Assembly: GCA_034430515.1 (NCBI GenBank)
Contig: DAOUEP010000028.1
Coordinates: forward strand, 1-29,822
DNA: 29,822 bases
DNA from: DAOUEH01 sp034430515
GTDB lineage: Bacteria; Chloroflexota; Dehalococcoidia; Dehalococcoidales; RBG-16-60-22
Direction: 5' to 3'
The notes under the pieces are model-generated. The model was not told where the DNA came from and searched no databases. It was given only the letters and a program-made list of their open reading frames with translations. Below are positions 1 to 7,004 of the stretch, piece by piece. Each line of letters opens with the position of its first letter. Position 1 is the stretch's first letter. The position numbers and the translations under genes are program-made.

Positions 1-2441
1 TTCACCACTATATTCACCAGCTTGCCGGGGACGTAGATGGTATTCAGTATCCTCTTCCCCCCGATGTGAGCTATCACCTTGGGCTGCGCCACGGCCACCT
101 TGCGGGCCTCGTTCTCAGTGATGGCGGCGGGCACCAGCACCTTATCGCGCACCTTGCCGTTGACCTGGACGACCAGGGTGATTTCTTCCTCTTTGATGAG
201 GGCCTCGTCCCACTCCGGCCAGTTCTGGTCGTGGATGCTGTAATCGTAGCCCAGGCGCTGCCAGAGCTCCTCGGCGATGTGCGGGCAGGACGGGGCCAGC
301 AGCAGCAGCAGCGTCCTTATAGAATGATCCCACACGTCCTTACTAATTGTGCGTTGCTCTCTTGCTCCATTTAACCGATTAGTAAACCCCATCAGGGCGG
401 CCAGCATGGTATTGAAATGGATGCGCTCGATGTCCTCGGTGACCTTCTTGATGGTCTGGTGCGTCGCGCGGGCCAGGGCCGTCTCGTCCGCGGCGGCGGT
501 CTTGCCGGGCGCGTAGCCTTCCAGCGCCAGCCGCCAGACACGGCCCAGCCAGCGGCTCACCCCACCGATGCCGCTGTCGTCCCATTCGCCACCCTGCTCC
601 CACGGCCCGATGAACATCAGGTAGGCGCGCACCACGTCGGCCCCCAGCTCGGCCACGTAGGCGTCCGGGTTGACCACGTTGCCGCGCGACTTGCTCATCT
701 TCTGGTGGCCGGAGATAATGTGCCCCTGGTTGAAGAGCCGCAGGAACGGCTCGCCGAAATCTATGATGCCCAGGTCGCGGATGGCCTTGGTGAAGAAGCG
801 CACGTAGAGCAGGTGCATCACAGCGTGCTCCGCCCCGCCGGAGTAGAAATCGACGGGGCACCAGAGCTTGGCCTTGTCCGGGTCGAAGGCGGCCTCGGCG
901 TAGTGCGGGCTGACGTAGCGCAGGTAGTACCACGACGAGCAGACGAAGCTGTCCATGGTATCCGTTTCGCGCCGGGCCGGGCCGCCGCACCGGGGGCAGG
1001 TGGTATTGACGAACTGCTCGTTATATTTCAGAGGCGACTCGCCGGTGGGCTTGAACTCGGCGTCCTCCGGCAGCAGCACCGGCAGGTCTTCCTCCGGCAC
1101 GGCCACCTCGCCGCACTTGGCGCAAAAGACGACCGGTATCGGCGCGCCCCAGTAGCGCTGGCGCGAAATCAGCCAGTCGCGCAGGCGGTAGCTGACGGTG
1201 CGCTTCCCCCACCCCTTTTCCTCCAGGTAGGCGGAGACGGCCTCGATGCCGTCCGTCGAGGGCGTGCCGTCGAACCGGCCGGAGTTGACCATGTTGCCCG
1301 GCTCGATGTAGGCCGCCTCAAGCTCCTTGCCGTCCCAGTCCGGCGGCGTGATGACCACGGGTATCGGCAAATCATACTTACGGGCGAAGGCAAAATCGCG
1401 CTCGTCGTGGGCGGGCACGGCCATGACCGCCCCGGTACCGTAGCTCAGCAGGACGTAGTCGGCAATCCAGATGGGGACTTTCTTCCCGTTGAGGCGATTA
1501 ACACAATACGAGCCGGTAAAGACGCCGTCTTTTTCTTTCTCGGTGGAGAGGCGCTCGATTTCGTTGAGCTTGCGCGACTTGGCCACGTAGGCATCTACGG
1601 CAGCCTTATTATCCGGCGTGGTCAGCCTGTCCACCAGGGGGTGCTCCGGGGCCAGCACCATAAAGGTCACCCCGTAGACGGTATCGGGCCGGGTGGTGAA
1701 GACGCGGATTTCCTTGTCGGCGACGCCGGGCACGTCCAGGCCGAAGGAGATTTCCGTCCCGTAGCTCTTGCCGATCCAGTTACGCTGCATCGTCTTGATA
1801 CGCTCCGGCCAGTCGATGCCCTCGAACTCCAGCAGCTCGTCGGCGTACCGGGTGATGCGGAAAAACCACTGCTCCAGGTCGCGGTGGACGACCGGGGTAT
1901 CGCAGCGCTCGCAGAGGCCCTCCCCCACCACCTGCTCGTTGGCCAGCACCGTCTGGCACTTGGGGCACCAGTTGACCGGGGCCTTGGCGCGGTAGGCCAG
2001 GCCGGCCTGGTAGAGCTTGAGGAAGAACCACTGCGTCCACTGGTAGTAGTCCGGCAGGCAGGTGATAATCTCGCGGCTCCAGTCGTAGATAGCCCCCAGG
2101 CTCTTGAGCTGGCGGCGCATATTGGCGATGTTGTCCATCGTCCACTTGAAGGGGTGAATGCCGCGGCGGATGGCGGCGTTCTCGGCGGGTAGGCCGAAGG
2201 CGTCGAAGCCCATGGGGTGCAGGACGTTATAGCCCCGCATGCGGCGGTAGCGGGCGTGCATATCCGAGGGCGCCATCGGGTACCAGTGCCCGATGTGCAG
2301 GTCGCCGGAGGTGTAGGGGAACATGGTCAGGGCGTAGTACTTGGGGCGCGGGTCGTCGTCGTGGACTTCGTAGAGCCTGTCCGCCGCCCACTTTTGCTGC
2401 CATTTCTTTTCGATTGCCGCGGGGTCGTACCTGTCCGTCAT
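1..2441 (-). CDS. leuS: Leucyl-tRNA synthetase (3' end cut by window edge)
   Basis: Class I aminoacyl-tRNA synthetase that charges tRNA-Leu in the cytoplasm. The frame runs open from an ATG at 2441 to the window edge, about 813 residues. The N-terminal HIGH motif is seen as GDLHIGHW near residue 46, followed by a zinc-type insert (NWCPKCQTVL, later GLCERCD), the CP1 editing region with TTRPDT and GTGAVMAVPAHDERD, a second Cys-pair region and the KMSKS loop near residue 580. The visible C-terminus, VNGKVRDKVLVPA... to GKLVNIVV, matches the end of the family, so only a few codons lie outside the window. No T-box leader is visible. A TTTACA-N18-TAGAAT promoter lies upstream. Identification is secure. 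Confidence 0.97.
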   Translation of the reverse strand, partial: MTDRYDPAAIEKKWQQKWAADRLYEVHDDDPRPKYYALTMFPYTSGDLHIGHWYPMAPSDMHARYRRMRGYNVLHPMGFDAFGLPAENAAIRRGIHPFKWTMDNIANMRRQLKSLGAIYDWSREIITCLPDYYQWTQWFFLKLYQAGLAYRAKAPVNWCPKCQTVLANEQVVGEGLCERCDTPVVHRDLEQWFFRITRYADELLEFEGIDWPERIKTMQRNWIGKSYGTEISFGLDVPGVADKEIRVFTTRPDTVYGVTFMVLAPEHPLVDRLTTPDNKAAVDAYVAKSRKLNEIERLSTEKEKDGVFTGSYCVNRLNGKKVPIWIADYVLLSYGTGAVMAVPAHDERDFAFARKYDLPIPVVITPPDWDGKELEAAYIEPGNMVNSGRFDGTPSTDGIEAVSAYLEEKGWGKRTVSYRLRDWLISRQRYWGAPIPVVFCAKCGEVAVPEEDLPVLLPEDAEFKPTGESPLKYNEQFVNTTCPRCGGPARRETDTMDSFVCSSWYYLRYVSPHYAEAAFDPDKAKLWCPVDFYSGGAEHAVMHLLYVRFFTKAIRDLGIIDFGEPFLRLFNQGHIISGHQKMSKSRGNVVNPDAYVAELGADVVRAYLMFIGPWEQGGEWDDSGIGGVSRWLGRVWRLALEGYAPGKTAAADETALARATHQTIKKVTEDIERIHFNTMLAALMGFTNRLNGAREQRTISKDVWDHSIRTLLLLLAPSCPHIAEELWQRLGYDYSIHDQNWPEWDEALIKEEEITLVVQVNGKVRDKVLVPAAITENEARKVAVAQPKVIAHIGGKRILNTIYVPGKLVNIVV

Positions 2442-2513
2442 GGCTGGCTCCGTTCTCTTACGCCCGGTGCTGGTCTTTAGTTTTATGTAATATTGTCCGG
2501 CGCCCTTGAAGCT

Positions 2514-2543
2514 ATTCTAACAGCAAAATACGTTATCTGTAAA
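2514..2543 (-). promoter_or_regulatory. Putative leuS promoter
   Basis: On the minus strand, TTTACA (2543-2538) and TAGAAT (2519-2514) are separated by 18 bases. The predicted transcript would start about 65 bases before the leuS ATG. Seen by eye only. Confidence 0.45.
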
Positions 2544-2624
2544 TAAGCGGGCGGGGAAAATCACGGCGGGGCGGGAGAGAAAATCTGCGGCGGGGCGGCG
2601 CGGGGTGAAAAAGCTCCCCGGCTC

Positions 2625-2653
2625 TTGCGCCACGTCACTTTATATCTTAAAAT
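2625..2653 (+). promoter_or_regulatory. Putative tRNA-Leu promoter
   Basis: TTGCGC (2625-2630), a 17-base spacer and TAAAAT (2648-2653). The -10 box ends 11 bases before the first base of the mature tRNA, a normal distance for a tRNA promoter. Confidence 0.5.
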
Positions 2654-2664
2654 AAGAAAACCGC

Positions 2665-2752
2665 GCCGAAGTGGCGGAATGGCAGACGCGGCAGTCTCAA
2701 AAACTGTTGAGGGGCAACCCTCGTGTCGGTTCGAGTCCGACCTTCGGCACCA
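2665..2752 (+). tRNA. tRNA-Leu (anticodon CAA)
   Basis: The acceptor stem GCCGAAG (2665-2671) pairs with CTTCGGC (2742-2748), followed by discriminator A and an encoded CCA (2750-2752). The anticodon stem GCAGT/ACTGT encloses loop CTCAAAA, giving anticodon CAA at 2698-2700, which reads UUG. A long variable arm (TGAGGGGCAACCCTCG) makes it a class II tRNA, as expected for leucine. The T-loop is GGTTCGAGTCC. It lies divergently beside leuS, its own synthetase. Confidence 0.96.
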
Positions 2753-2762
2753 CCTCACCCTA

Positions 2763-2872
2763 CCCCATCGGGGCTATCTATTCCCACCCAGTCCCGCCTA
2801 CGCCAATGCTTCGGCGGGCAGGCCACCCTGCGGCATCTGCCGCTTAGCCCTAAAATACCACCCCTTTGCCCT
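2763..2872 (+). repeat. Dispersed intergenic repeat, copy 1 (with palindromic insert)
   Basis: Two blocks match copy 2 at 21499-21581. Block A (2763-2791) has 27 of 29 bases identical by eye. Block B (about 2823-2872) runs from CCACCCTGCGGCATC through CCACCCCTTTGCCCT. Between the blocks copy 1 has about 31 extra bases (2792-2822) with complementary arms CCCGCC (2793-2798) and GGCGGG (2813-2818). No convincing gene overlaps it. Confidence 0.7.
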
Positions 2873-2897
2873 CCCTTTCCCTATCCCCGCCAACTGT

Positions 2898-2903
2898 TAT
2901 AAA
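2898..2903 (+). promoter_or_regulatory. Possible -10 box of the AEC permease gene
   Basis: TATAAA lies 12 bases before the GTG start, and no Shine-Dalgarno sequence lies between them, so the message would be almost leaderless. No convincing -35 box was found. Confidence 0.3.
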
Positions 2904-2914
2904 ATGAAAACAGC

Positions 2915-3868
2915 GTGGATATCTTCGTCATCGTCCTGCAATCGGTGCTGGTGCTGCTGGGCATCGGCGCCATCGGCTTCTGGATAACCCGCCGCGGCAT
3001 TGTCCCGGAAAACGTCCTCTCCTTCCTCTCGCGCCTGGCCATCGATATCGCCCTGCCGTGCCTCGTCTTCGCCAGTATTATGTCAAATTTCTCCCCCGCC
3101 GAGTTCCCCGACTGGTGGCAGCTGCCCCTGTGGTGGTTCGCCTTCGCCGGCATCTCGCTGGCGCTCACCCTCATCACCATGTTCGTCTCGCGCCGCTCCA
3201 CCCGCGGCGAGTTCGGCATGAACCTCTTTTACCAGAACGGGCTTTTCTTCCCCCTCATCATCATCAGCGGGGTCTTCGGGGCGGACGCCCCCTACCTGCC
3301 CCAGCTTTACATCTTCATCATTATCCACCCCATCATGTTCTTCGGCACCTACCACCTCTTCTTCCGCAGTCATAACAAAGAAAAGGCCGTGCAGTGGCAC
3401 CGCATCATTAACCCCATCCTCATCGCCACCATACTGGCGGTGGTGGTGCAGCTCTTCAACGGGCGCGACTACCTGCCGGACTTTCTCAAAGATATTCTGC
3501 AAATCATGGGGAACATGGCGCTGCCGCTCATCATGATTATCCTGGGGGGCAGCCTCTACCTGGATTTCAAGCAAAAGGGCAAGATACACTGGGCCGAAAT
3601 CGGCAAGTTCCTGGCGGTGAAGAACGTCATCTTCCCGCTAGCCATGCTGGGGATACTGCTCCTCTTCAGGCCGGAGTACAGCGTCGCCCTGCTCTTTATC
3701 CTGGAGGCGGCCGTCCCGCCCATCACCGGCACGCCCATCGTGACGGAGCGCGCCGGCGGCAACAAGTCTATCTCCAACCAGTTCGTCTTCGCCAGCTTCC
3801 TTTTCTCGGTGGTCTCTATACCGGTTGTCTTCTGGCTTTTCAACCGCTTCTTCCCCATCCCCGCCTGA
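2915..3868 (+). CDS. AEC-family (auxin efflux carrier-like) permease
   Basis: Integral membrane transporter of 317 residues, usual for the AEC family, with about ten hydrophobic segments in two five-helix halves. Family features include the N-terminal GIGAIGFWITRRGIVPENVL, the segment LAIDIALPCLVFASI, and a C-terminal half with MALPLIMIILGGSL and EAAVPPITGTPIVTERAGG. Bacterial AEC members export or take up small organic anions or amino-acid-like substrates; the substrate here cannot be told. The start is GTG at 2915. An ATG at 2904 is out of frame, and no ribosome-binding site is apparent, so initiation may be nearly leaderless. The gene stands alone, and the next gene has its own -10 box. 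Confidence 0.88.
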   Translation: MDIFVIVLQSVLVLLGIGAIGFWITRRGIVPENVLSFLSRLAIDIALPCLVFASIMSNFSPAEFPDWWQLPLWWFAFAGISLALTLITMFVSRRSTRGEFGMNLFYQNGLFFPLIIISGVFGADAPYLPQLYIFIIIHPIMFFGTYHLFFRSHNKEKAVQWHRIINPILIATILAVVVQLFNGRDYLPDFLKDILQIMGNMALPLIMIILGGSLYLDFKQKGKIHWAEIGKFLAVKNVIFPLAMLGILLLFRPEYSVALLFILEAAVPPITGTPIVTERAGGNKSISNQFVFASFLFSVVSIPVVFWLFNRFFPIPA

Positions 3869-3870
3869 AC

Positions 3871-3900
3871 TGGCCGCCGGGGGCGGTAAAATGATATAAT
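3871..3900 (+). promoter_or_regulatory. Putative promoter of zinc-ribbon gene
   Basis: A perfect TATAAT lies at 3895-3900 in a TGATATAAT context shared with the tRNA-Gln promoters. The best -35 is weak (TGGCCG, 3871-3876, 18-base spacer). Confidence 0.45.
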
Positions 3901-3955
3901 CGGGCTTAACGGGCGCGTGATTCGGTGTCAATAGACGGGAGGGAACAGACTGACT

Positions 3956-4171
3956 ATGGTTATTATGAAGTGCCCCGCCTGCGGGGCGGAGAGCAAGCTC
4001 ACTTTTGTCGAGGATAGCTACGAAGGCCCGCGCCGTTGCTGGAAGTGCCGCGGGCTGTTTACCATCAAGATAGAGGCCAACGAGATGAAGTCCTGCGAGC
4101 CATTGAGCGAAGAGGATTTCGCCCGGCAGCAGGAAATCGAGGCCCTCAAGAACAAAATGAAGGGCCGCTAG
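3956..4171 (+). CDS. Small zinc-ribbon protein, function unknown
   Basis: 71 residues. An N-terminal CPAC and a downstream CWKC form a CxxC...CxxC treble-clef or zinc-ribbon pair around residues 6-32, with the aromatic and Gly/Arg-rich spacing typical of zinc ribbons. The C-terminus is a charged helix rich in Glu, Gln and Lys. This resembles MJ0042-type zinc-finger miniproteins that bind nucleic acid or partner proteins, but no specific function is implied. ATG at 3956 is preferred because GGGAGGG (3937-3943) lies 12 bases upstream; a second in-frame ATG at 3965 is farther from it. It has its own TATAAT and converges with the 39-residue gene at 4178-4297. Confidence 0.75.
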   Translation: MVIMKCPACGAESKLTFVEDSYEGPRRCWKCRGLFTIKIEANEMKSCEPLSEEDFARQQEIEALKNKMKGR

Positions 4172-4177
4172 CCGGGG

Positions 4178-4297
4178 CTATTTCTTGTCGCGGGGGTTCT
4201 GCCGCTTCTGGCGGGCCATCTCCTGCTCGCGCTTGGCTTTAATCTCGATGAGGCGAAACACGGTCTTGGCCTTTCCGGCGAGTACGAAGTTTTCCAT
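4178..4297 (-). CDS. 39-residue basic hypothetical protein
   Basis: A short frame of 40 codons from ATG at 4297 to TAG at 4178. AGGAG lies 6 bases upstream of the ATG on the coding strand, close to ideal. The product begins MENFVLAGKAKTVFRLIE and continues as a highly charged helix (KAKREQEMARQKRQ, then NPRDKK). No family is recognised. An RNA-binding or ribosome-associated role would fit the charge, but that is a guess. It converges on the zinc-ribbon gene with only 6 bases between the two stops. Support comes from the ribosome-binding site, codon use like its neighbours and the otherwise empty gap. Confidence 0.6.
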   Translation of the reverse strand: MENFVLAGKAKTVFRLIEIKAKREQEMARQKRQNPRDKK

Positions 4298-4373
4298 TTT
4301 CCGGCTCCTGTCGTTCATCATTCACCCCCCCACCGCCACCTTCATCAGCTTAGCAGCCGTGCCTTAATACGGG

Positions 4374-4421
4374 CATAAAATACATAAACGGCGCATAAAC
4401 TTCGCATAAAGAATTCATAAA
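4374..4421 (+). repeat. Helically phased CATAAA repeats
   Basis: CATAAA occurs at 4374, 4383, 4394, 4405 and 4416; the last four are exactly 11 bases apart, about one DNA turn. The -35 box begins 11 bases after the last copy (4427). The array sits directly upstream of the promoter of the 4489 gene, so it is probably an activator or repressor site, or an UP-like/bent DNA element. Confidence 0.7.
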
Positions 4422-4426
4422 GGCTA

Positions 4427-4456
4427 TTGACAATAAACGGGAAATAAGTATATAAA
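4427..4456 (+). promoter_or_regulatory. Promoter of the 4489 gene
   Basis: A perfect TTGACA (4427-4432) and TATAAA (4451-4456) with an 18-base spacer. An alternative -10, TATATA at 4449, gives 16. About 30 bases of leader would precede the start codon. Confidence 0.7.
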
Positions 4457-4488
4457 TAGGCGAATACAGCGTCAGCGGGAGGTGAGCT

Positions 4489-4812
4489 ATGGCCAAGACA
4501 ACGGCAATACAACCGGGCTACTGCGTGGCGGCGTACCTCATGCCGGATACCGCCCCGGACTACTGCTATGTCGGTATCGTCGAGGCCGCCGACGAGTACG
4601 GCATCCTGCTCAACCTGGTGCACTGGGACGACAAGCTGGACATGCTGGGCGGCTACACCGAGAGCCTCTTCATCCCCTGGATGAACATCAACTCGATGCT
4701 GGTCAGTACCGAGACGCAGCCGACGCGGCGCTTCATGACCGACCGCGCCATCCGCTGGAAGGCCCGGATTGAAGCCCTTTACAAGAAGCCGAAGGCCGCG
4801 CCGAAGAAATAG
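4489..4812 (+). CDS. Hypothetical protein, 107 residues
   Basis: No family is recognised. The start is well fixed: GGAGGTGA (4478-4485) sits just before ATG at 4489. The protein is soluble and mixed alpha/beta. It has a GYCVAAYLMP strand, a long acidic/aromatic stretch (YVGIVEAADEYGILLNLVHWDD), then GGYTESLFIPWMNINSML, and ends in a Lys/Pro/Ala tail (KKPKAAPKK). The pattern of short strands and a basic tail is reminiscent of small SH3/Sm-like barrels that bind nucleic acid or act as adaptors, but this is impression only. It is monocistronic: strong promoter, phased CATAAA repeats upstream and a strong terminator downstream suggest dedicated regulation. Confidence 0.85.
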   Translation: MAKTTAIQPGYCVAAYLMPDTAPDYCYVGIVEAADEYGILLNLVHWDDKLDMLGGYTESLFIPWMNINSMLVSTETQPTRRFMTDRAIRWKARIEALYKKPKAAPKK

Positions 4813-4831
4813 CCCGCCGACCGCCGGCCGC

Positions 4832-4877
4832 GCTCCGTAGCCCCGGCCCGCCCGGCCCGGTTACGGAGCCTTTTTTT
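4832..4877 (+). terminator. Rho-independent terminator of the 4489 gene
   Basis: Arms GCTCCGTAGCC (4832-4842) and GGTTACGGAGC (4859-4869) pair with one wobble, followed by a run of seven T (4871-4877). Confidence 0.88.
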
Positions 4878-4892
4878 ATCCGGGCGCTCCGC

Positions 4893-5879
4893 CTAGAGCA
4901 CCTCTTCCAGCGATATCAGTTGGGAGCGCGTGCCGATGACAATCAGCTGGTCGCCCGCCTCCACCACCACATCGCCGGCGGGATTGGCCATCAGGGCACG
5001 CCCCTTTTTCTGCAGGGCCAGGGGGGTGACGCCGGTGCGGTCATGAATCTCCTTAACCGTAAGCCCCCGCACGCGCGAGTCGTCCTTGATGTCCACCGCC
5101 TCCAGCTGCAGCTCGCGGCCGCGGCTGTAGGCCACGTTATCAATAAAGTCCACCACCGCCGGGCGCAGCGCCAGCATGGCCATACGGTTACCGCCGATGG
5201 CGTGCGGCAGGATAACGCGGTTGGCCCCGGCCCGCTCCAGCTTGGTGACGGCCTCGGGGTTGGAGGCGCGGGCCTCGATGTAGATACTGGGGCAGAGTCC
5301 CCGCGCCGAGAGGGCGATGTAGGTGTTGTCCGTATCGGTGCCCACGGCGGCAATCAGGCCGCGCGCCCGCTCGATGCCGGCCGTCTTGAGGACGTCGTCC
5401 CGGGTGGCGTCGCCGTCGATGTAGATGTAATTGGTCTTCTGCAGCAGGGCGACGCACTCCGGCCGGTTCTCGATGACGATGAAGGCCACGTCCTCCTCTT
5501 TAAAGGTGCGGGCGATCTCCTCGCCGACCCGCCCGTAGCCGCAGAGGATGTAGTGCCCCTTGAGATTTTTAATTTTATTATGCATTCTGCGCCTCTCCCA
5601 TACGTTGCCGATATTGCCCTCGACGATATAGCCCACGATGCCGCTCAGGGCGTAGAGGGCCCCGCCCACGCCGCCGACCATGAGGAAGATGCTGAAGATG
5701 CGACCGGCGTCGCTGAGGGCGTGTACCTCCCGGTAGCCGACGGTGGTGATGGTGGTAACCGTCATGTAGACGGCGTCGAGGAAATTCCAGCCCTCAATAA
5801 GCTGATAGCCGACGACGCCGAAGGCGGTGACGGCCGCCAGCCAGAAAACGCCCCAGAATACCCGACGCGAAGGTCTCAT
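4893..5879 (-). CDS. Two-helix potassium channel with RCK (TrkA-N/TrkA-C) domain
   Basis: 328-residue membrane channel subunit of the MthK/Kch type. An N-terminal helix (about 8-26), pore helix and selectivity-filter region TTITTVGYRE (42-51) and a second helix (61-84) are followed by a cytosolic RCK domain starting KGHYILCGYGRVG. The Rossmann nucleotide-binding glycines are at 114-119, and an acidic residue ends the second strand (IVIEN). An RCK_C domain (TrkA-C) ends the protein. Homotetramers conduct K+ under control of nucleotide or ion binding. The oddity is the filter, which reads TVGYRE rather than TVGYGD (Arg-50, Glu-51). The start is ATG at 5879 with only a weak purine stretch upstream. 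The upstream 5929-6312 gene runs the same way. Confidence 0.9.
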   Translation of the reverse strand: MRPSRRVFWGVFWLAAVTAFGVVGYQLIEGWNFLDAVYMTVTTITTVGYREVHALSDAGRIFSIFLMVGGVGGALYALSGIVGYIVEGNIGNVWERRRMHNKIKNLKGHYILCGYGRVGEEIARTFKEEDVAFIVIENRPECVALLQKTNYIYIDGDATRDDVLKTAGIERARGLIAAVGTDTDNTYIALSARGLCPSIYIEARASNPEAVTKLERAGANRVILPHAIGGNRMAMLALRPAVVDFIDNVAYSRGRELQLEAVDIKDDSRVRGLTVKEIHDRTGVTPLALQKKGRALMANPAGDVVVEAGDQLIVIGTRSQLISLEEVL

Positions 5880-5928
5880 ACGCTATTCCAGCCCGCCCGC
5901 CGGCCCCGGCACCGGAGCCGGGGCTCCA

Positions 5929-6312
5929 TCAGGCTTTTTGGAACTCGTCCTTCCCCAGGGCGAGGAATATCGTCGCCAGCACCCCTAAGGGCAGCGACAT
6001 GAAAATGGCGACGATGGCCCCGGCCAGCGCCCAGCCCCAATGGCGCCGCTGCAGGGCGAAGACCCCGCCGATGACGGGGAACACCGCCCCGAGGATACAG
6101 GCGACCAGGCTGAGCGCCAGGATAACGGAGACGATGGAGGCGGCGAAAGGCAAATCGTAGGGGCGGATGTAATCGTAAGGGAACGTCCAGTTGGCCGTGG
6201 CCACCAGGAGGAAGCCAATCCAGATAGCCCCCAAAGCGTTGAACGCCCCGGCGACGATGCTGAGTATGCCGCCCACCGTGGACATCCAGGTCTTGGCCGG
6301 CGCCGTCTCCAT
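5929..6312 (-). CDS. Small four-helix membrane protein (DUF4064-like)
   Basis: 127 residues from ATG at 6312, chosen because GGGGAGGT lies about 4 bases upstream; the frame extends farther back but has no better start. It has about four membrane segments: GGILSIVAGAFNALGAIWIGF, a second after the polar FPYDYIRPYDLP loop, a third LVACILGAVFPVIGGVFAL, and the last after QRRHWGWALAG. The GG-FAL-x-RR-x-WG-ALAG pattern and the short C-terminus ending LGKDEF are typical of DUF4064-like proteins common in Chloroflexota; their function is unknown. It lies 49 bases upstream of the channel gene on the same strand, so the two may be co-transcribed, although a GC hairpin (5903-5924) separates them. Confidence 0.8.
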   Translation of the reverse strand: METAPAKTWMSTVGGILSIVAGAFNALGAIWIGFLLVATANWTFPYDYIRPYDLPFAASIVSVILALSLVACILGAVFPVIGGVFALQRRHWGWALAGAIVAIFMSLPLGVLATIFLALGKDEFQKA

Positions 6313-6382
6313 GCTGACCTCCCCCGGCTGCCTGATATTCCGTAGCTTAGCATACCGGAATTTACGCTGTCCAGTCCCCCCG

Positions 6383-6413
6383 TTGCCACCCGGCGGCCCG
6401 GATATGATATAAT
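6383..6413 (+). promoter_or_regulatory. tRNA-Gln(TTG) promoter
   Basis: TTGCCA (6383-6388) and a perfect TATAAT (6408-6413) with a 19-base spacer; the -10 ends 13 bases before the tRNA. Confidence 0.7.
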
Positions 6414-6426
6414 CCAGAAAAGGCGC

Positions 6427-6500
6427 TGGCGAGTTGTGTAGTGGTAGCACAGGGGACTTTGGATCCCTTAGCCCAGGTTCGAATCCTGGCTCGCCAGCCA
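6427..6500 (+). tRNA. tRNA-Gln (anticodon TTG)
   Basis: The acceptor TGGCGAG (6427-6433) pairs with CTCGCCA (6490-6496), with discriminator G and encoded CCA (6498-6500). The anticodon loop CTTTGGA gives TTG at 6459-6461, reading CAA. The T-arm is CCAGGTTCGAATCCTGG. U1-A72 is typical of tRNA-Gln. The next protein gene starts only 14 bases downstream and seems to share its promoter. Confidence 0.96.
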
Positions 6501-6514
6501 GTAAAGGAAGGACT

Positions 6515-6904
6515 ATGCCCGAAGAGGAAGAGGACGGATTTGACGAGCTGATGCGCCTGCAGCAGCAGTTCACGCGCCAGCAGCAAAACCAGGAAGACCA
6601 GGAGCGCCAGCGGGAGGAGCAGGGTAAAAAGGTGCAGGGCGTCCTCCAGGGGCTCAAAGACCTCAACATCTCCATGGCCGTCCAGCAGCTCAAGGGCGTG
6701 GCCGCGCCGGAGCTCATCGCCGAGGTCAACGCCCTGGGCCAGCAGGAGGGCACCGACGACCTCCGCAAGATGATAACCGGCCTGGCCGACGAGGTAGAAA
6801 AACGCCTCGGCGACCTCCCCCCGGAGAAGGACGCCCCGAACCCTCTGGTAGACCGGATGCGCACCCTTTCCATCCTTATCGACCTCTACTTCTCCCTCCA
6901 CTAG
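6515..6904 (+). CDS. Coiled-coil hypothetical protein downstream of tRNA-Gln
   Basis: 129 residues, no recognised family. Residues 1-45 are extremely acidic then Gln/Glu/Arg-rich (LMRLQQQFTRQQQNQEDQER), which predicts a long helix or coiled coil. The middle contains an amphipathic helix (AVQQLKGVAAPELIAEVNAL), and the C-terminus is a hydrophobic helix (RMRTLSILIDLYFSL). There is no signal peptide or clear membrane span. The ATG at 6515 is preferred over upstream in-frame starts inside the tRNA because AAGGAAGG lies just before it. The gap to the tRNA CCA end is 14 bases, so the message probably has to be cut free from the tRNA. No good terminator is visible downstream. Confidence 0.8.
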   Translation: MPEEEEDGFDELMRLQQQFTRQQQNQEDQERQREEQGKKVQGVLQGLKDLNISMAVQQLKGVAAPELIAEVNALGQQEGTDDLRKMITGLADEVEKRLGDLPPEKDAPNPLVDRMRTLSILIDLYFSLH

Positions 6905-6964
6905 CCGCCCTTCTCCGGCGCCAAGTTGTGATTTCCCCACCCCCGGTTTTAGGTCTTTTGGCCG

Positions 6965-6994
6965 ATTACACCGCCCGGCGGCGGCGCCTATAAT
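6965..6994 (+). promoter_or_regulatory. Putative distal promoter P1 of the activase gene
   Basis: ATTACA (6965-6970), an 18-base spacer and a perfect TATAAT (6989-6994). This would give a leader of about 200 bases before the activase ATG. Confidence 0.5.
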
Positions 6995-7004
6995 ACCAGC
7001 ATCA

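Noticed and set aside
417..2192. Long plus-strand open frame opposite leuS
   Set aside because: It is a GC-driven shadow of leuS: low-complexity translation rich in Val, Gly, Ala and His, with no start context, and leuS is certain on the other strand.
2442..2664. T-box or other riboswitch before leuS
   Set aside because: No T-box core sequence or specifier loop could be recognised, and the leader predicted from the promoter is only about 65 bases.
5903..5924. GC hairpin between the small membrane protein and the potassium channel (GCCCCGGC/GCCGGGGC)
   Set aside because: No T run follows on the minus strand, so I did not call a terminator; it may still affect read-through.
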